Origin: Paracoccus aminovorans
Lineage (GTDB): Bacteria > Pseudomonadota > Alphaproteobacteria > Rhodobacterales > Rhodobacteraceae
Direction of reading: 5' to 3'
Length of the DNA stretch: 64,000 nucleotides
NCBI RefSeq assembly: GCF_900005615.1
Contig: NZ_LN832562.1
Location: 496,001-560,000, forward strand
Shown here one piece after another: positions 28,151 to 36,931 of this stretch. The position numbers and the translations under genes are program-made. The notes beneath the pieces were generated by a model that saw nothing but the letters and a program-made list of their open reading frames with translations, was not told the origin of the DNA and searched no databases. Position 1 is the stretch's first letter. Each line of letters starts with the position of its first letter.

Positions 28151-29665
28151 TCACTCGCCCCGGGGGTAGCGCTTGTTTTCTTCAAGCACGTTCAGGTCCA
28201 TGTGGTTGCGCATGTAACGCTCCGAGGCCTTTTGCAGCGGCTGGTAGTCCCAGGGGAAATAGGCGCCGTTGCGCAGCGCCTCATAGACCACCCAGCGCCG
28301 GGCCTGGCTTTCGCGCACCTCGGCGTCATAGGCATCCAGGTCCCAGCGCGCCAGCATCTGCGCCGACAGCCGCGCCAGGGTCTCGGCATGGGCGGGGTCG
28401 CGGGCTAGGTTCGTCAGCTCCTGCGGATCGTCGGCCAGGTTGTAAAGCATCGGCGCATCGGCATTGCACAGCGACAGCTTCCAATCGCCCTCGCGCAGCG
28501 CCACCATCGGCGTCACCGTGCCCTCGGCCGCGTATTCCATCGGCACCGGGCCGCGCGTGCCCTGCCCCGTGGCGAGCCCGGTCAGATCCTCGCCATCGGT
28601 CCAGCGCGCCAGGGTGCTGATGTCGAGCCCGGCCAGCGCCGCCACCGTCGGCACCACGTCCAGGGTCGAGGCAGGCTGGTCGATGCGTCCCGGCTGCCAG
28701 CCCGGCGCCGCGATCATCAAGGGCACCCGGGCCGAGCCCTCGAAGAAGCTCATCTTGAACCACAGCCCGCGCTCGCCCAGCATGTCGCCGTGGTCCGAGA
28801 CGAACAGGATGATGGTGTCGTCCTCCATCCGGCCTCGCTTGAGCACGTCCAGGATCTCGCCGATCTTTTCGTCCACAAAGGAGATATTGGCGAAATAGCC
28901 CTGCCGCGCCCGGCGCACGTCCTGGGGCGTGATGTCGAAGGCACGAAAGTCGCAGGCCTCCATCAGCCGCCGCGAATGACTGTCCTGGTCCTCGAAGGGG
29001 ATCGCCGGCACCTCGGGCTGCAGCGCCGGGCAATCGTCGTAGAGGTCCCAGAACCGGCGGCGCGCGACATAGGGATCGTGCGGATGGGTGAAGCTGACGG
29101 TCAGGCACCAGGGCCGGTCGTCCAGCCGCCGCGACAGGTCGTAGAGCTTTTGCGTGGCGTTGAAGGCGACCTCGTCGTCATATTCCATCTGGTTGGTGAT
29201 CTCGGCCACGCCGGCGCCGGTGACCGAGCCGAGGTTGTGATACCACCAGTCGATGCGCTCGCCCGGCTTGGTGTAGTCGGGCGTCCAGCCGAAATCGGCC
29301 GGATAGATGTCGGTGGTCAGCCGCTCCTCGAAACCGTGCAGCTGGTCGGGACCGACGAAATGCATCTTGCCCGACAGCGCCGTGTAATAGCCGGCGCGGC
29401 GCAGGTGATGGGCATAGGTCGGGATGTCCGAAACGAATTCGGCCGCATTGTCATAGACCCGGGTGCGGCGCGGCAGCTGGCCCGACATGAAGCTGGCCCG
29501 GGCCGGTGCGCAAAGCGGGCTGGCGGTATAGGTGTTGGCAAAGCGCACCGAGCGCGCGGCCAAGGCCTTCAGGTGCGGGGCGTGCAGGAATTCCGCCGGA
29601 CCGTCCGGGAACAATGTCCCATTGTATTGGTCCACCATCAGGATGAGGATATTCGGACGTGTCAT
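28151..29665 (-). CDS. betC: Choline-sulfatase BetC
   Basis: The 504-residue type I sulfatase hydrolyses choline-O-sulfate to choline and sulfate in the cytoplasm. The formylglycine motif C-x-P-x-R is present in SPLCAPARASFMSGQ. Metal-binding residues are seen in NILILMVDQYN at the N terminus and FVSDHGDMLGERGLWFK. No signal peptide is present. The C-terminal choline-sulfatase extension (ARRWVVYEALRNGAYFPWDYQPLQ) distinguishes it from aryl sulfatases. It follows choX by 19 bases, so the two are co-transcribed, and a LysR regulator is divergent. Confidence 0.94.
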   Translation of the reverse strand: MTRPNILILMVDQYNGTLFPDGPAEFLHAPHLKALAARSVRFANTYTASPLCAPARASFMSGQLPRRTRVYDNAAEFVSDIPTYAHHLRRAGYYTALSGKMHFVGPDQLHGFEERLTTDIYPADFGWTPDYTKPGERIDWWYHNLGSVTGAGVAEITNQMEYDDEVAFNATQKLYDLSRRLDDRPWCLTVSFTHPHDPYVARRRFWDLYDDCPALQPEVPAIPFEDQDSHSRRLMEACDFRAFDITPQDVRRARQGYFANISFVDEKIGEILDVLKRGRMEDDTIILFVSDHGDMLGERGLWFKMSFFEGSARVPLMIAAPGWQPGRIDQPASTLDVVPTVAALAGLDISTLARWTDGEDLTGLATGQGTRGPVPMEYAAEGTVTPMVALREGDWKLSLCNADAPMLYNLADDPQELTNLARDPAHAETLARLSAQMLARWDLDAYDAEVRESQARRWVVYEALRNGAYFPWDYQPLQKASERYMRNHMDLNVLEENKRYPRGE

Positions 29666-29684
29666 TTCGCTCTTCGCTTCGGTT

Positions 29685-30632
29685 TCAAAGGCCGAGGGCC
29701 GCCTTGACGGCGGGTTCGGCAGGCTGGCCGTCCAGCGTGGTCACGCCGTCCAGCCAAGGGGTCAGCGCCGCCGGATTGGCGCGAAGCCAGGCCGTCGCCG
29801 CATCCCGGGCGTCGGTGCCGTCCAGGATGTCGCCCATCAGCGTGTTTTCCATGCCGATGTCAAAGGTCATCTGCCGCAGCAGCCGGGCGGCGTTGGGGCA
29901 GGTCTCGGGCCAGCCCTTGCGCGCAAGCGTAAAGACCTCGGCACCGCCATAGTCCGGGCCGAAATAGGCGTCGCCGCCCGACAGGTAGGTGATGGCGAAC
30001 TGCTCGTTCATCGGATGCGGCGCCCAGGCCAGGAAGACGATGGGCTTGCCGGCCTTTTCCTCGCGCGCGACCTGGGCCAGCATGGCCTGCTCGCCCGATT
30101 CCACCAGCTCCCAATCGCCCAGCCCGAACTGCCCGTCCTCGATCATCCGGGCGATGGACTGGTTGGCCGGGGCGCCCGGCTCGATGCCATAGATCTTGCG
30201 GCCGAATTCATCGGCATGGCCGGCCAGGTCGGCAAAGTCGCGGATGCCGCCTTCGGCGACGGCCGAGGGCACGGCCAGTGTGAACTTGGCGCCGGTGAGG
30301 TTCCGGTTCAGCACCTCGATGGCCCCGGCCGCGTTCAGGTCCTCGATGAACGGGCTCTGCGCCGGCATCCAGTTGCCCAGGAACACGTCGATCTCGCGGT
30401 TCTTCATCGATTCATAGCCGATCGGCACCGACAGCAGCCGGATGTCGGGGGCATAGCCCAGGGCCTCCAGCACCACCGCGGCGACGCCGTTGGTGGCGGT
30501 GATGTCGGTCCAGCTGGGGTCCGACAGGCGCGGGGTCTTGCAGGCGGCATCCTCGGCCGCCTGTCCCGCCAGGGCCGAGGTCCCCAGCGCCAAACTCGCC
30601 AGGATCGCGCGCAGCATCGCCTTCCGTTTCAT
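29685..30632 (-). CDS. choX: Choline ABC transporter substrate-binding protein ChoX
   Basis: The 315-residue periplasmic protein has a signal peptide (cleavage near ALAGQA, residue 25). Its quaternary-amine binding fold is recognisable from DPSWTDITATNGVAAVVLEALGY, FLGNWMPAQ and FLAWAPHPMN, and a probable disulfide joins the early and late cysteines. It binds choline. The permease and ATPase partners (choWV) are not next to it, so it must use components encoded elsewhere or is an orphan receptor. It heads the choX-betC operon and faces the LysR gene. Confidence 0.9.
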   Translation of the reverse strand: MKRKAMLRAILASLALGTSALAGQAAEDAACKTPRLSDPSWTDITATNGVAAVVLEALGYAPDIRLLSVPIGYESMKNREIDVFLGNWMPAQSPFIEDLNAAGAIEVLNRNLTGAKFTLAVPSAVAEGGIRDFADLAGHADEFGRKIYGIEPGAPANQSIARMIEDGQFGLGDWELVESGEQAMLAQVAREEKAGKPIVFLAWAPHPMNEQFAITYLSGGDAYFGPDYGGAEVFTLARKGWPETCPNAARLLRQMTFDIGMENTLMGDILDGTDARDAATAWLRANPAALTPWLDGVTTLDGQPAEPAVKAALGL

Positions 30633-30640
30633 GGTCCATC

Positions 30641-30678
30641 TCCCTGTCAGCCATTGTTGTTTGTTATATAAACAGGGA
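30641..30678. promoter_or_regulatory. Operator region between choX and the LysR regulator
   Basis: The 100-base divergent spacer contains TGTTTGTTATATAAACA (30658-30674, arms TGTTT/AAACA), which fits the T-N11-A layout of LysR-type operators. An outer repeat TCCCTGT (30641-30647) and ACAGGGA (30672-30678) has perfect 7-base arms. Both probably serve the regulator starting at 30733 and control of choX-betC. Confidence 0.6.
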
Positions 30679-30732
30679 CGGCCCGCCCGCCGTGTAGCGG
30701 GATTCTCTTCATGTTCGGCATAAAGGATTTCT

Positions 30733-31623
30733 ATGCGAAGGATCGATCTGGGCTGGATCCGGGTTTTCGTCGAGGTCGTCCGCGCCGGCAGCCTGTCCGA
30801 GGCGGCGCGGCGGCTGAACCTGACCCAGCCCGCCGTCAGCTATCAGATCCGCCGGGCGGAGGCGGAATTCGGCACCGCCCTGCTGCGGCGCGAGCATCGC
30901 GGAGTGCAGCCGACCGAGGCCGGGCAGGCGCTGTTCGCGATCCTGTCGCCGGGGGTCGAGCAGGTGGACGGCCTTGCCGCGCGGCTGCGTCGCCGCTCCG
31001 CGCCGGCCCCGCTGCGGCTTCATACCGATTACGCCTTTTCGGGCCTGTGGCTGATCCCGCGCATCCACCGCTTTCGCGACGCCCATCCGGGAACCGAGCT
31101 GCAGATCATCGCCTCGCAGCAAACCGATCCGGGCCGCTTGCAGGCCGGCGACATCGCCGTGCTCTTCGGCAACCGCGACCGCTTCGGCCCCGAGGCGACG
31201 CTGCTGATCGAAGAGCGCGTGGTGCCGGTCTGCGCCCCGCATTTCGCCGAAGGGCGGACCGCTGGGACTTTCGATTCGACCCGGCTGATCCATCTCGACA
31301 GTCCCGAGCCCGCGCCCTGGTTCGACTGGCGCCGCTATCTGGCCGCGACCGGACGCCAGGCGGACCTGGCCAAGGACCAGGGCAACCTGCGCTTCAACAC
31401 CTATTCGCTGGTCATCGACGCCGCCGTGGCGGGCCAGGGCGTGGCCCTTGGCTGGGGCGGGCTGGTGGACCAGCTTCTGGCGCGCGGCCTGCTGCGACGC
31501 TTCGGCGAAGAGCGGGTGGCGGCCGGCAACGGCTATTTCATGATCCGCCGCGACCCGGACGAGCAGGCGACGCGGCCTTTGCGCGACTGGCTGGTCGCGG
31601 AAAGCACGGCCACGCCGCGCTGA
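30733..31623 (+). CDS. LysR-family regulator of choline-sulfate use
   Basis: The 296-residue protein has an N-terminal LysR helix-turn-helix (VVRAGSLSEAARRLNLTQPAVSYQIRRAE) and a C-terminal effector domain. GcvA-like features (RLHTDYAFSGLWLIPRI, GVALGWGGLVDQLL) match the regulators usually found beside betC and choline-sulfate transport genes. It is divergent from choX-betC, so it probably activates them with choline or choline sulfate as inducer. AAGGA precedes the start. It converges on the P-type ATPase with only six bases between stops. Confidence 0.86.
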   Translation: MRRIDLGWIRVFVEVVRAGSLSEAARRLNLTQPAVSYQIRRAEAEFGTALLRREHRGVQPTEAGQALFAILSPGVEQVDGLAARLRRRSAPAPLRLHTDYAFSGLWLIPRIHRFRDAHPGTELQIIASQQTDPGRLQAGDIAVLFGNRDRFGPEATLLIEERVVPVCAPHFAEGRTAGTFDSTRLIHLDSPEPAPWFDWRRYLAATGRQADLAKDQGNLRFNTYSLVIDAAVAGQGVALGWGGLVDQLLARGLLRRFGEERVAAGNGYFMIRRDPDEQATRPLRDWLVAESTATPR

Positions 31624-31629
31624 CGCGCC

Positions 31630-33897
31630 TCATCCGATCCGGCCGGGGTCGAAGCGCAAGAGCCGCAGCGCGTTCAGCGTCACCAGCACGGTGGCGCCGG
31701 TATCGGCCAGGATCGCCAGCCACAGCCCGGTGATCCCCAGCACCGAGGTGACCAGGAACACCGCCTTCAGCCCCAGCGCGATGCCGACGTTCTGGCGGAT
31801 GTTGGCCATGGTCGCCCGCGCCAGCCGGATCAGCGCCGGCACATCCGCCAGCCGGTCGCGCAGGATCGCCGCATCCGCGGTTTCCAGCGCCACGTCGGTG
31901 CCCGAGCCCATGGCGACGCCCACACCTGCCTGCTTCAGCGCCGGCGCGTCGTTGATGCCGTCGCCGATCATCATCACCCCGCCGCCGGTGCCCAGATCGC
32001 GGATGGCGGCCAGCTTGTCCTCGGGCATCATCTCGGCGCGGAAGTCGATGCCCAGGCCCGAGGCGATGGCCTGGGCGGTGCGCGGGTTGTCGCCGGTCAG
32101 GATCACCGGCGCGATGCCCAGGCCGCGCAGCTGGCGCATCGCCTCGGCCGCATCCTCGCGCGGCTCGTCGCGCAGCGCGATCAGCCCCAGCGGCCGGGCG
32201 TCGCGATAGACCGCGACCACGGTCTTGCCCTCCGATTCCAGCGCCGCGGCCGCGCCGGCATGGTCCGGCGCCATCCCGCCCGCGCCCTGGGCGTGGCGGG
32301 GCGAGGCGACCCAGGCCAGCTCGCCGTCCACCCGCGCCTCGCCGCCCCGGCCGGGCATCACCCGCGCCTGCGAGGCCGGCAGCGCCGGGATCCCCGCGTC
32401 GGCGGCGCGGCGCAGGATCGCCTGCGCCAGCGGATGGCTGGACCCGGTCTCGACCGCCGCGGCCACCGCCAGCATCTCGGCCTCGGCCACGCCCGGCGCC
32501 GGCAGGACGTCGGTGACCCGCGGCCGGCCATGGGTCAGCGTGCCGGTCTTGTCGAAGGCGATGCGTTCCACGGCCGCCGCGGCCTCGATCACCGCGCCCC
32601 CTTTCATCAGCAGGCCCCGCCGCGCGCCCGAGGACAGCGCCGAGGCGATCGAGGCCGGGACCGAGATCACCAGCGCGCAGGGGCAGCCGATCAGCAGCAG
32701 CGCCAGCCCGCGATAGACCCAGGTCCCCCAGTCCTGGCCGAACAGCAGCGGCGGGACCAGGATCACCAGCGCCGCCACCCCGACCACCGCCGGCATGTAC
32801 CAGCGGCTGAAGCGGTCGATGAAGCGCTCGGTCGGGGCGCGCGCCTCCTCGGCCTCTTCGACCAGGCGGATGATGCGGGCGATGGTGTTGTCCGAGGGCG
32901 CCTTGCCGACCCGCAGCCGCAGCGCGGCCTCGGTGTTGATGGCGCCGGCAAAGACCGGATCGCCGGGGCCGCGGGTGACCGGCACGCTTTCGCCGGTGAC
33001 CGGGCTTTCGTCGACGCCGCTGATGCCCTCGACGATCTCGCCGTCGGCGGGGATGCGGTCGCCGGGGCGGACCAGCACGGTCTGGCCGATGCGCAGGCTG
33101 TCGGCGGGAACCTCGCGCAGGGTGCCCCCCTCTTCCAGCAGCGCAGTCTTGGGCACCAGCGCCGCCAGGCCGCGGATGCCGTCGCGGGCCTTGCCGGCGG
33201 CGACGCCCTCCAGCACCTCGCCCACGGCGAAAAGAAAGACGACCAGCGCCGCCTCTTCCGCGGCGCCGATGGTCAGTGCCCCCAGCGCGGCGATGGTCAT
33301 CAGGCTTTCGATGGTGAAGGGCTGGCCCATGCGCAGCGCCGCCCAGGCGCGTTGCGCCACCGGCGCGACGCCGATCAGGCAGGCGGCCACGAAGGCCCAG
33401 GCGCCGAAGCCGGTCGGGGCCAGGAACTCGAAGGCCCAGGCCACGACCAGCAGCGCCCCGGTCAGCAGCACCAGCCGGCCCTTCGCCGTCCGATACCAGC
33501 TCTTGCCGCGGTCGGCGGGATCGTCGTGGGAATGGCGGTGATGGTCGTGGCCCTTGGCATCCTCGGGACCGGCCGCATGATCCGAGCCGCCCGTGCAGGT
33601 GCCGCCGCCGCAGCAGGGATTCGACGCGGCGGCCTCTGCCGGGGCCGCCGCCGCTTGCGGAAGCCCCGCGTCCCCCGGCCGTGGCGCGATGCCGTATCCC
33701 AGCTTGCGCACCACGCCTTCGATCTCGTCGGCCGCGGTGGTGCCGGGCGTCAGGTCCAGCGACAGCTTCTCGGCCATCAGCGCCACCTTGACGTCGCTGA
33801 CCCCGGGCAGGCGTTCCACCGCCCGAGTCACCTTGACGGTGCAGGCGGCGCAATCCATGCCGCTGACCGTCCATTCGCGCCTTTTGCCCTGTTGCAT
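31630..33897 (-). CDS. zntA: P1B-2 type Zn/Cd/Pb-translocating ATPase
   Basis: The 755-residue heavy-metal pump has an N-terminal HMA domain (MDCAAC, Cys16 and Cys19) and a Cys/His-rich linker (NPCCGGGTC and HDHHRHSHDD). The transport motif is IGCPCALVIS, with phosphorylation site DKTGTLTHGRP and MIGDGINDAPALKQAGVGVAMG. Lys and Asp in the last helices (GLKAVFLVTSVLG, LADTGATVLV) mark the Zn/Cd/Pb subgroup. ATG 33897 is selected because AGGAGG precedes it; the longer frame from 33945 would include the promoter. A MerR-type promoter lies directly upstream, and the likely activator is encoded at 25781. Confidence 0.93.
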   Translation of the reverse strand: MQQGKRREWTVSGMDCAACTVKVTRAVERLPGVSDVKVALMAEKLSLDLTPGTTAADEIEGVVRKLGYGIAPRPGDAGLPQAAAAPAEAAASNPCCGGGTCTGGSDHAAGPEDAKGHDHHRHSHDDPADRGKSWYRTAKGRLVLLTGALLVVAWAFEFLAPTGFGAWAFVAACLIGVAPVAQRAWAALRMGQPFTIESLMTIAALGALTIGAAEEAALVVFLFAVGEVLEGVAAGKARDGIRGLAALVPKTALLEEGGTLREVPADSLRIGQTVLVRPGDRIPADGEIVEGISGVDESPVTGESVPVTRGPGDPVFAGAINTEAALRLRVGKAPSDNTIARIIRLVEEAEEARAPTERFIDRFSRWYMPAVVGVAALVILVPPLLFGQDWGTWVYRGLALLLIGCPCALVISVPASIASALSSGARRGLLMKGGAVIEAAAAVERIAFDKTGTLTHGRPRVTDVLPAPGVAEAEMLAVAAAVETGSSHPLAQAILRRAADAGIPALPASQARVMPGRGGEARVDGELAWVASPRHAQGAGGMAPDHAGAAAALESEGKTVVAVYRDARPLGLIALRDEPREDAAEAMRQLRGLGIAPVILTGDNPRTAQAIASGLGIDFRAEMMPEDKLAAIRDLGTGGGVMMIGDGINDAPALKQAGVGVAMGSGTDVALETADAAILRDRLADVPALIRLARATMANIRQNVGIALGLKAVFLVTSVLGITGLWLAILADTGATVLVTLNALRLLRFDPGRIG

Positions 33898-33926
33898 CCT
33901 GGCCTCCTGTCTTCCCATCGAATCGG

Positions 33927-33957
33927 AAGGTAGGGGCTCTAGCAACTAGAGGTTCAA
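33927..33957 (-). promoter_or_regulatory. MerR-type promoter of the metal ATPase gene
   Basis: On the minus strand, -35 TTGAAC and -10 TACCTT are separated by 19 bases, the elongated spacer typical of MerR-activated promoters. The spacer contains the perfect dyad CTCTAG-TTG-CTAGAG (33937-33951). Transcription would begin near 33919, giving a short leader before ATG 33897. The operator matches that upstream of the MerR gene at 12 of 15 positions. Confidence 0.85.
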
Positions 33958-34081
33958 GGGGCTCGTCGGTGCCGTGAATGAAAAAACGCCGCGACGCGCC
34001 GGGTATGCCGCGACGGTTCCGGAACGCACGCGTGAGGCGCCATGGCGCCGGCGCCGTGTCCAAGAAGCCGCTCCGCGGCGC

Positions 34082-34342
34082 TCAGGTCTCGCTGCGGTTG
34101 GCGATCTCGAGGATGGCGCGCACCAAGTCGCCGGCCTGATCCAGCGGCAGTGCGAACTGATGAAGCTGCGCCGAAGACAGCAACGCCCCTGAGGGCGCGT
34201 CGTCCTGGCAGTTCAGCCGCAGGATCAGGTATCGCTGCCCCTGCATCGTCGCCTCGGTGGCCAGGAATCCGCAGGCGACATGGGCGACCGGCTGATCGTC
34301 CTCGGCATCGACGACAAGGCCCTCCGTGTTGATGCGGAACAT
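34082..34342 (-). CDS. Small conserved-looking protein, unknown function
   Basis: An 86-residue soluble protein begins with MFRINTEGLVVDAED and ends in a helical LVRAILEIANRSET. GGAAGG lies about 10 bases before the ATG. Composition is normal for a coding gene, it has no signal peptide or membrane segment, and nothing else explains the segment. I do not recognise the family. The 208 bases between it and the HdeD gene contain no other gene that I can support. Its position downstream of hdeD on the same strand could allow read-through. Confidence 0.65.
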   Translation of the reverse strand: MFRINTEGLVVDAEDDQPVAHVACGFLATEATMQGQRYLILRLNCQDDAPSGALLSSAQLHQFALPLDQAGDLVRAILEIANRSET

Positions 34343-34550
34343 TCAAGAAAATCCTTCCCTCAAAAGGCATGGACAGCAACGACGCGAAACCCGGCGGAAC
34401 GGCACCCGACCCTTGGCCGCGGCGCGCGCCGGACCCAGGCTCACCATGGGCGAAAGATAGCGCCGGGCCGCAGGCAAACACCCAGTCCCAAAACAAAATC
34501 TTCCGACAGATGCGCTTGTGTCACACGCCGCTGCCGGCCGCAGGCCGCAT

Positions 34551-35147
34551 TCAGACCGCGCCCCGCCGCAGTTGCCAGGCCAGATAGGCCGTCGCGGCGC
34601 CGATGCCGATCAGGTGCAGCCCCATCAGCAGACCGACAAGCCAGATCGCCGTGACCGGCAGCATCGACCACAGCAGGACCGACAGCACGATGCCCAGCAG
34701 CCCGCTGACCAGCATCCAGAACCAGTTCGGCAGCGGCCGGATGGTCAGCGCGAAGATCACCTTCGAGATGCCCTCGATCATGAAGAACACGATCAGCAGC
34801 AGGGTCAGCGTCAGCAGGCTCTGCGTCGGGTCGCGCAGAAACAGCAGGCCGATCAGGACCCCCAGCGCCACCGAGATCAGCTGCAGCCAGAAATGCGGCA
34901 CCTGCCGCGCGCCCAGAAGGCCGATGCCCTGCGCCAGCCCGCTGATGATCAAAAGCCAGCCCAGCAGGCTAACCGTGGCAAGGGACGAGATCGCCGGATA
35001 GAGCACCGCCAGCACCCCGGCGGCCAGCACCACGATCCCCTGCACCAGATACCAGAGCGCATGGCGGCGGACGGCGTCGCGCAGGGCCTGTCGGAACACC
35101 TCGGCGGCATCGGTCACGGATAGCGGCATGGCCTCTCCTCTCGTCAT
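34551..35147 (-). CDS. HdeD/DUF308-family membrane protein
   Basis: The 198-residue protein has six predicted membrane helices in three DUF308 helix pairs, with ALWYLVQGIVVLAAGVLAVL near residue 30 and a basic C terminus. HdeD of E. coli is linked to acid resistance at high cell density, but the mechanism is unknown and many homologues occur outside acid-response loci. The start at 35147 has a GAGAGG-like site upstream. A terminator upstream separates it from the small cysteine-rich gene, so it probably has its own promoter in 35148-35232. Confidence 0.85.
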   Translation of the reverse strand: MTRGEAMPLSVTDAAEVFRQALRDAVRRHALWYLVQGIVVLAAGVLAVLYPAISSLATVSLLGWLLIISGLAQGIGLLGARQVPHFWLQLISVALGVLIGLLFLRDPTQSLLTLTLLLIVFFMIEGISKVIFALTIRPLPNWFWMLVSGLLGIVLSVLLWSMLPVTAIWLVGLLMGLHLIGIGAATAYLAWQLRRGAV

Positions 35148-35232
35148 GCGGACAGGGGCATGATTGCGGCTTCGCGTTCCGGCTGCAACCTTGATCGTGG
35201 CACGGCAGGCCGCGATGCGGCGCGGCGAAGCG

Positions 35233-35259
35233 AAAAAGGCAGCCCCGGGGGGCTGCCTT
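35233..35259 (-). terminator. Intrinsic terminator of the small four-cysteine protein gene
   Basis: On the minus strand AAGGCAGCCC pairs with GGGCTGCCTT around a four-base loop and runs into TTTTT. It lies 24 bases past the gene's stop. This is one of the strongest intrinsic terminators in the window. Confidence 0.88.
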
Positions 35260-35282
35260 GTCTTTCGCTGCCTTGAGGCCGC

Positions 35283-35480
35283 TTATTCGGCGGCGAACTG
35301 GGTCGCGAATTCGCCGCACCAGTCGTTCGACTTGACGACCGGCCAGAAGCCGCGGCTGTCGGCGTCCTTCTGGGTCACCGGCGGCTTGGCGCGGCACAGG
35401 CCGGCATCGGCGAGCTGGCTATCGGAATTGGCTGCATGGTTTTCGAAGAACGCGCAGGCGCTGCACGAAGAATGGGCCAT
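35283..35480 (-). CDS. Small four-cysteine protein, possible metal-binding
   Basis: A 65-residue protein with Cys6, Cys9, Cys29 and Cys55 (CSAC, GLCR, DWCGEF) and no signal peptide. The layout C-x2-C, then GLCR..PP, a WPVV-like strand and DWCGEF at the end recurs in short uncharacterised bacterial proteins and suggests a zinc- or iron-binding ribbon. ATG 35480 follows AGGGAAG; the longer frame to 35825 covers the promoter and is rejected. It has its own promoter and terminator, so it is a single-gene transcript. The function is unknown. Confidence 0.75.
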   Translation of the reverse strand: MAHSSCSACAFFENHAANSDSQLADAGLCRAKPPVTQKDADSRGFWPVVKSNDWCGEFATQFAAE

Positions 35481-35550
35481 GGTGGCTTCCCTTGCTTGCT
35501 GTTTTTGGATCGCTGGCTGGCATTGCGCTGGCTGGCTGTCTCTGAGGGCG

Positions 35551-35579
35551 GATATAGGACGCGCCCGCGGCAGGGTCAA
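35551..35579 (-). promoter_or_regulatory. Sigma-70-type promoter of the four-cysteine protein gene
   Basis: On the minus strand TTGACC (35574-35579) and TATATC (35551-35556) are separated by exactly 17 bases. Transcription would begin near 35544, giving a leader of about 64 bases. It is close to consensus for this high-GC genome and suggests strong constitutive expression. Confidence 0.72.
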
Positions 35580-35867
35580 TATAAAATACAACAATTTCAA
35601 ATAGTTGACTGTTTGTGTCGGAGGTTCTGACCCGACAAAAACACTTGGCTCCGGCTGAAGCCGGTTTGGGCCTTGAACTAGCATGAGAAACCCCGCCCCG
35701 CTTTCGGCAGCGGATGTGGCGCGGAACGCCGGTTCAGCTGGCGGCGTGGGTACAGGATGGGGAAGAAGGCGGATTCCGGCGTTGCGGAGCCGGCGATCAA
35801 ACGGCGCAGCCGGCGATCTGCGCACGGTCGAAACGCGAATCCCCGGCGCCGGCGCGGGACGGTCCGG
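35580..35867. other. Non-coding spacer upstream of the four-cysteine gene
   Basis: The first 60 bases are AT-rich (around 35580-35640), unlike the surrounding genome. A perfect hairpin CCGGCT-GA-AGCCGG sits at 35651-35664, without a T-run. The remainder shows no credible gene; the frames that cross it are shadows. The hairpin might end transcription from the AraC-type gene at 35868. Confidence 0.5.
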
Positions 35868-36869
35868 CTAGCCGCCGCCTGCGCCGCCCCTGCGCCGATA
35901 GGGGGTGTTGCCATAGGTGGCACGGTAGCATTTCGAGAAATGCGCCGTGCTGGAGAACCCGCAGGCCAGCGCGATCTCGATCACGCTCATCTCGGTCTGG
36001 GCCAGCAGGTTGTGGGCGCGCTCCAGCCGGATCTCCATGTAATAGCGCTTGGGCGAGCGGCCGAGGTAGCGCGCGAACAGCCGTTCCAGCTGGCGTGGCG
36101 ACAGCCCGGCCTCGATGGCCAGCACCGCCGGGCTGATCGGATCCTCGATATTGGCCTCCATCCGGGCCACCACCTGCGCCAGCCGCGGATGCCGGGCGCC
36201 GATGCGGCTGGGCATCGAGATGCGCTGGTGGTCGTCCTCGGAGCGGATGGCGGTATGGATCATCTGGTCGGCCACGCGCCCGGCCAGTTCGTTGCCGTGG
36301 TCGCGGGCGATCTGGCGCAGCATCAGGTCGATGGCCGCGGTGCCGCCGGCGGCGGTCAGCCGGTTGCCGTCCTCGACGAAGACGGTGCGGATCAGGATCA
36401 CGTCGGGGAATTCCTCGGCGAATCCGTCCTGGTTTTCCCAATGGATGGTGCAGCGCCGGCCGTTCAGCAGCCCGGCCTCGGCCAGGACCCAGGCGCCGGT
36501 GCAAAGCGCGCCGATGCGGGTGCCGCGCCGGGCCTCGCGCCGCAGCCAGGCCAGGACCGGCCGGCTGGTGGCCCGGGCCACGTCCACGCCGCCGCAGACC
36601 AGGATGGTGTCGCCGCGGGCGGTGTCGGCCAGGCCGCCGTCCAGCATGACGCGGGCGCCGTTCGAGCAGGTCGCGGCCTGTGCGTCCTCGCCGATCAGGC
36701 GCCAGACGTAAAGCTCGCGCCCGGCGATACGGTTCGCCAGCCGCAAAGGCTCGATGGCCGCGGCAAAGGAAACCATGGTGAAGCGGTCAAGCAGCAGAAA
36801 GACGTAACGTTGGGGACGGTCGTCGGGGGCTGGCTGATCCGGTGGCGTGGCGTGCTGGATGTCCGACAT
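35868..36869 (-). CDS. GlxA-type AraC-family regulator, GbdR/CdhR-like
   Basis: The 333-residue protein fuses a DJ-1/PfpI-like amidotransferase domain (about 20-195; VCGGVDVAR, GALCTGAWVLAEAGLL) to an AraC helix-turn-helix pair (about 230-325; LAIEAGLSPRQLERLFARYLG, ACGFSSTAHFSKCYRATYG). Members of this class control glycine betaine, carnitine and dimethylglycine catabolism (GbdR, CdhR). It lies 62 bases downstream of a BCCT transporter gene on the same strand and near choline-sulfate genes, which supports a quaternary-amine role. The exact ligand is not determinable from sequence. Confidence 0.82.
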   Translation of the reverse strand: MSDIQHATPPDQPAPDDRPQRYVFLLLDRFTMVSFAAAIEPLRLANRIAGRELYVWRLIGEDAQAATCSNGARVMLDGGLADTARGDTILVCGGVDVARATSRPVLAWLRREARRGTRIGALCTGAWVLAEAGLLNGRRCTIHWENQDGFAEEFPDVILIRTVFVEDGNRLTAAGGTAAIDLMLRQIARDHGNELAGRVADQMIHTAIRSEDDHQRISMPSRIGARHPRLAQVVARMEANIEDPISPAVLAIEAGLSPRQLERLFARYLGRSPKRYYMEIRLERAHNLLAQTEMSVIEIALACGFSSTAHFSKCYRATYGNTPYRRRGGAGGG

Positions 36870-36931
36870 GTCAGGATAGAGGTTGTGGTGTGCCGCGCCG
36901 GTTTCAAGAACCGGCGCGGCCCGTGCCGCGT

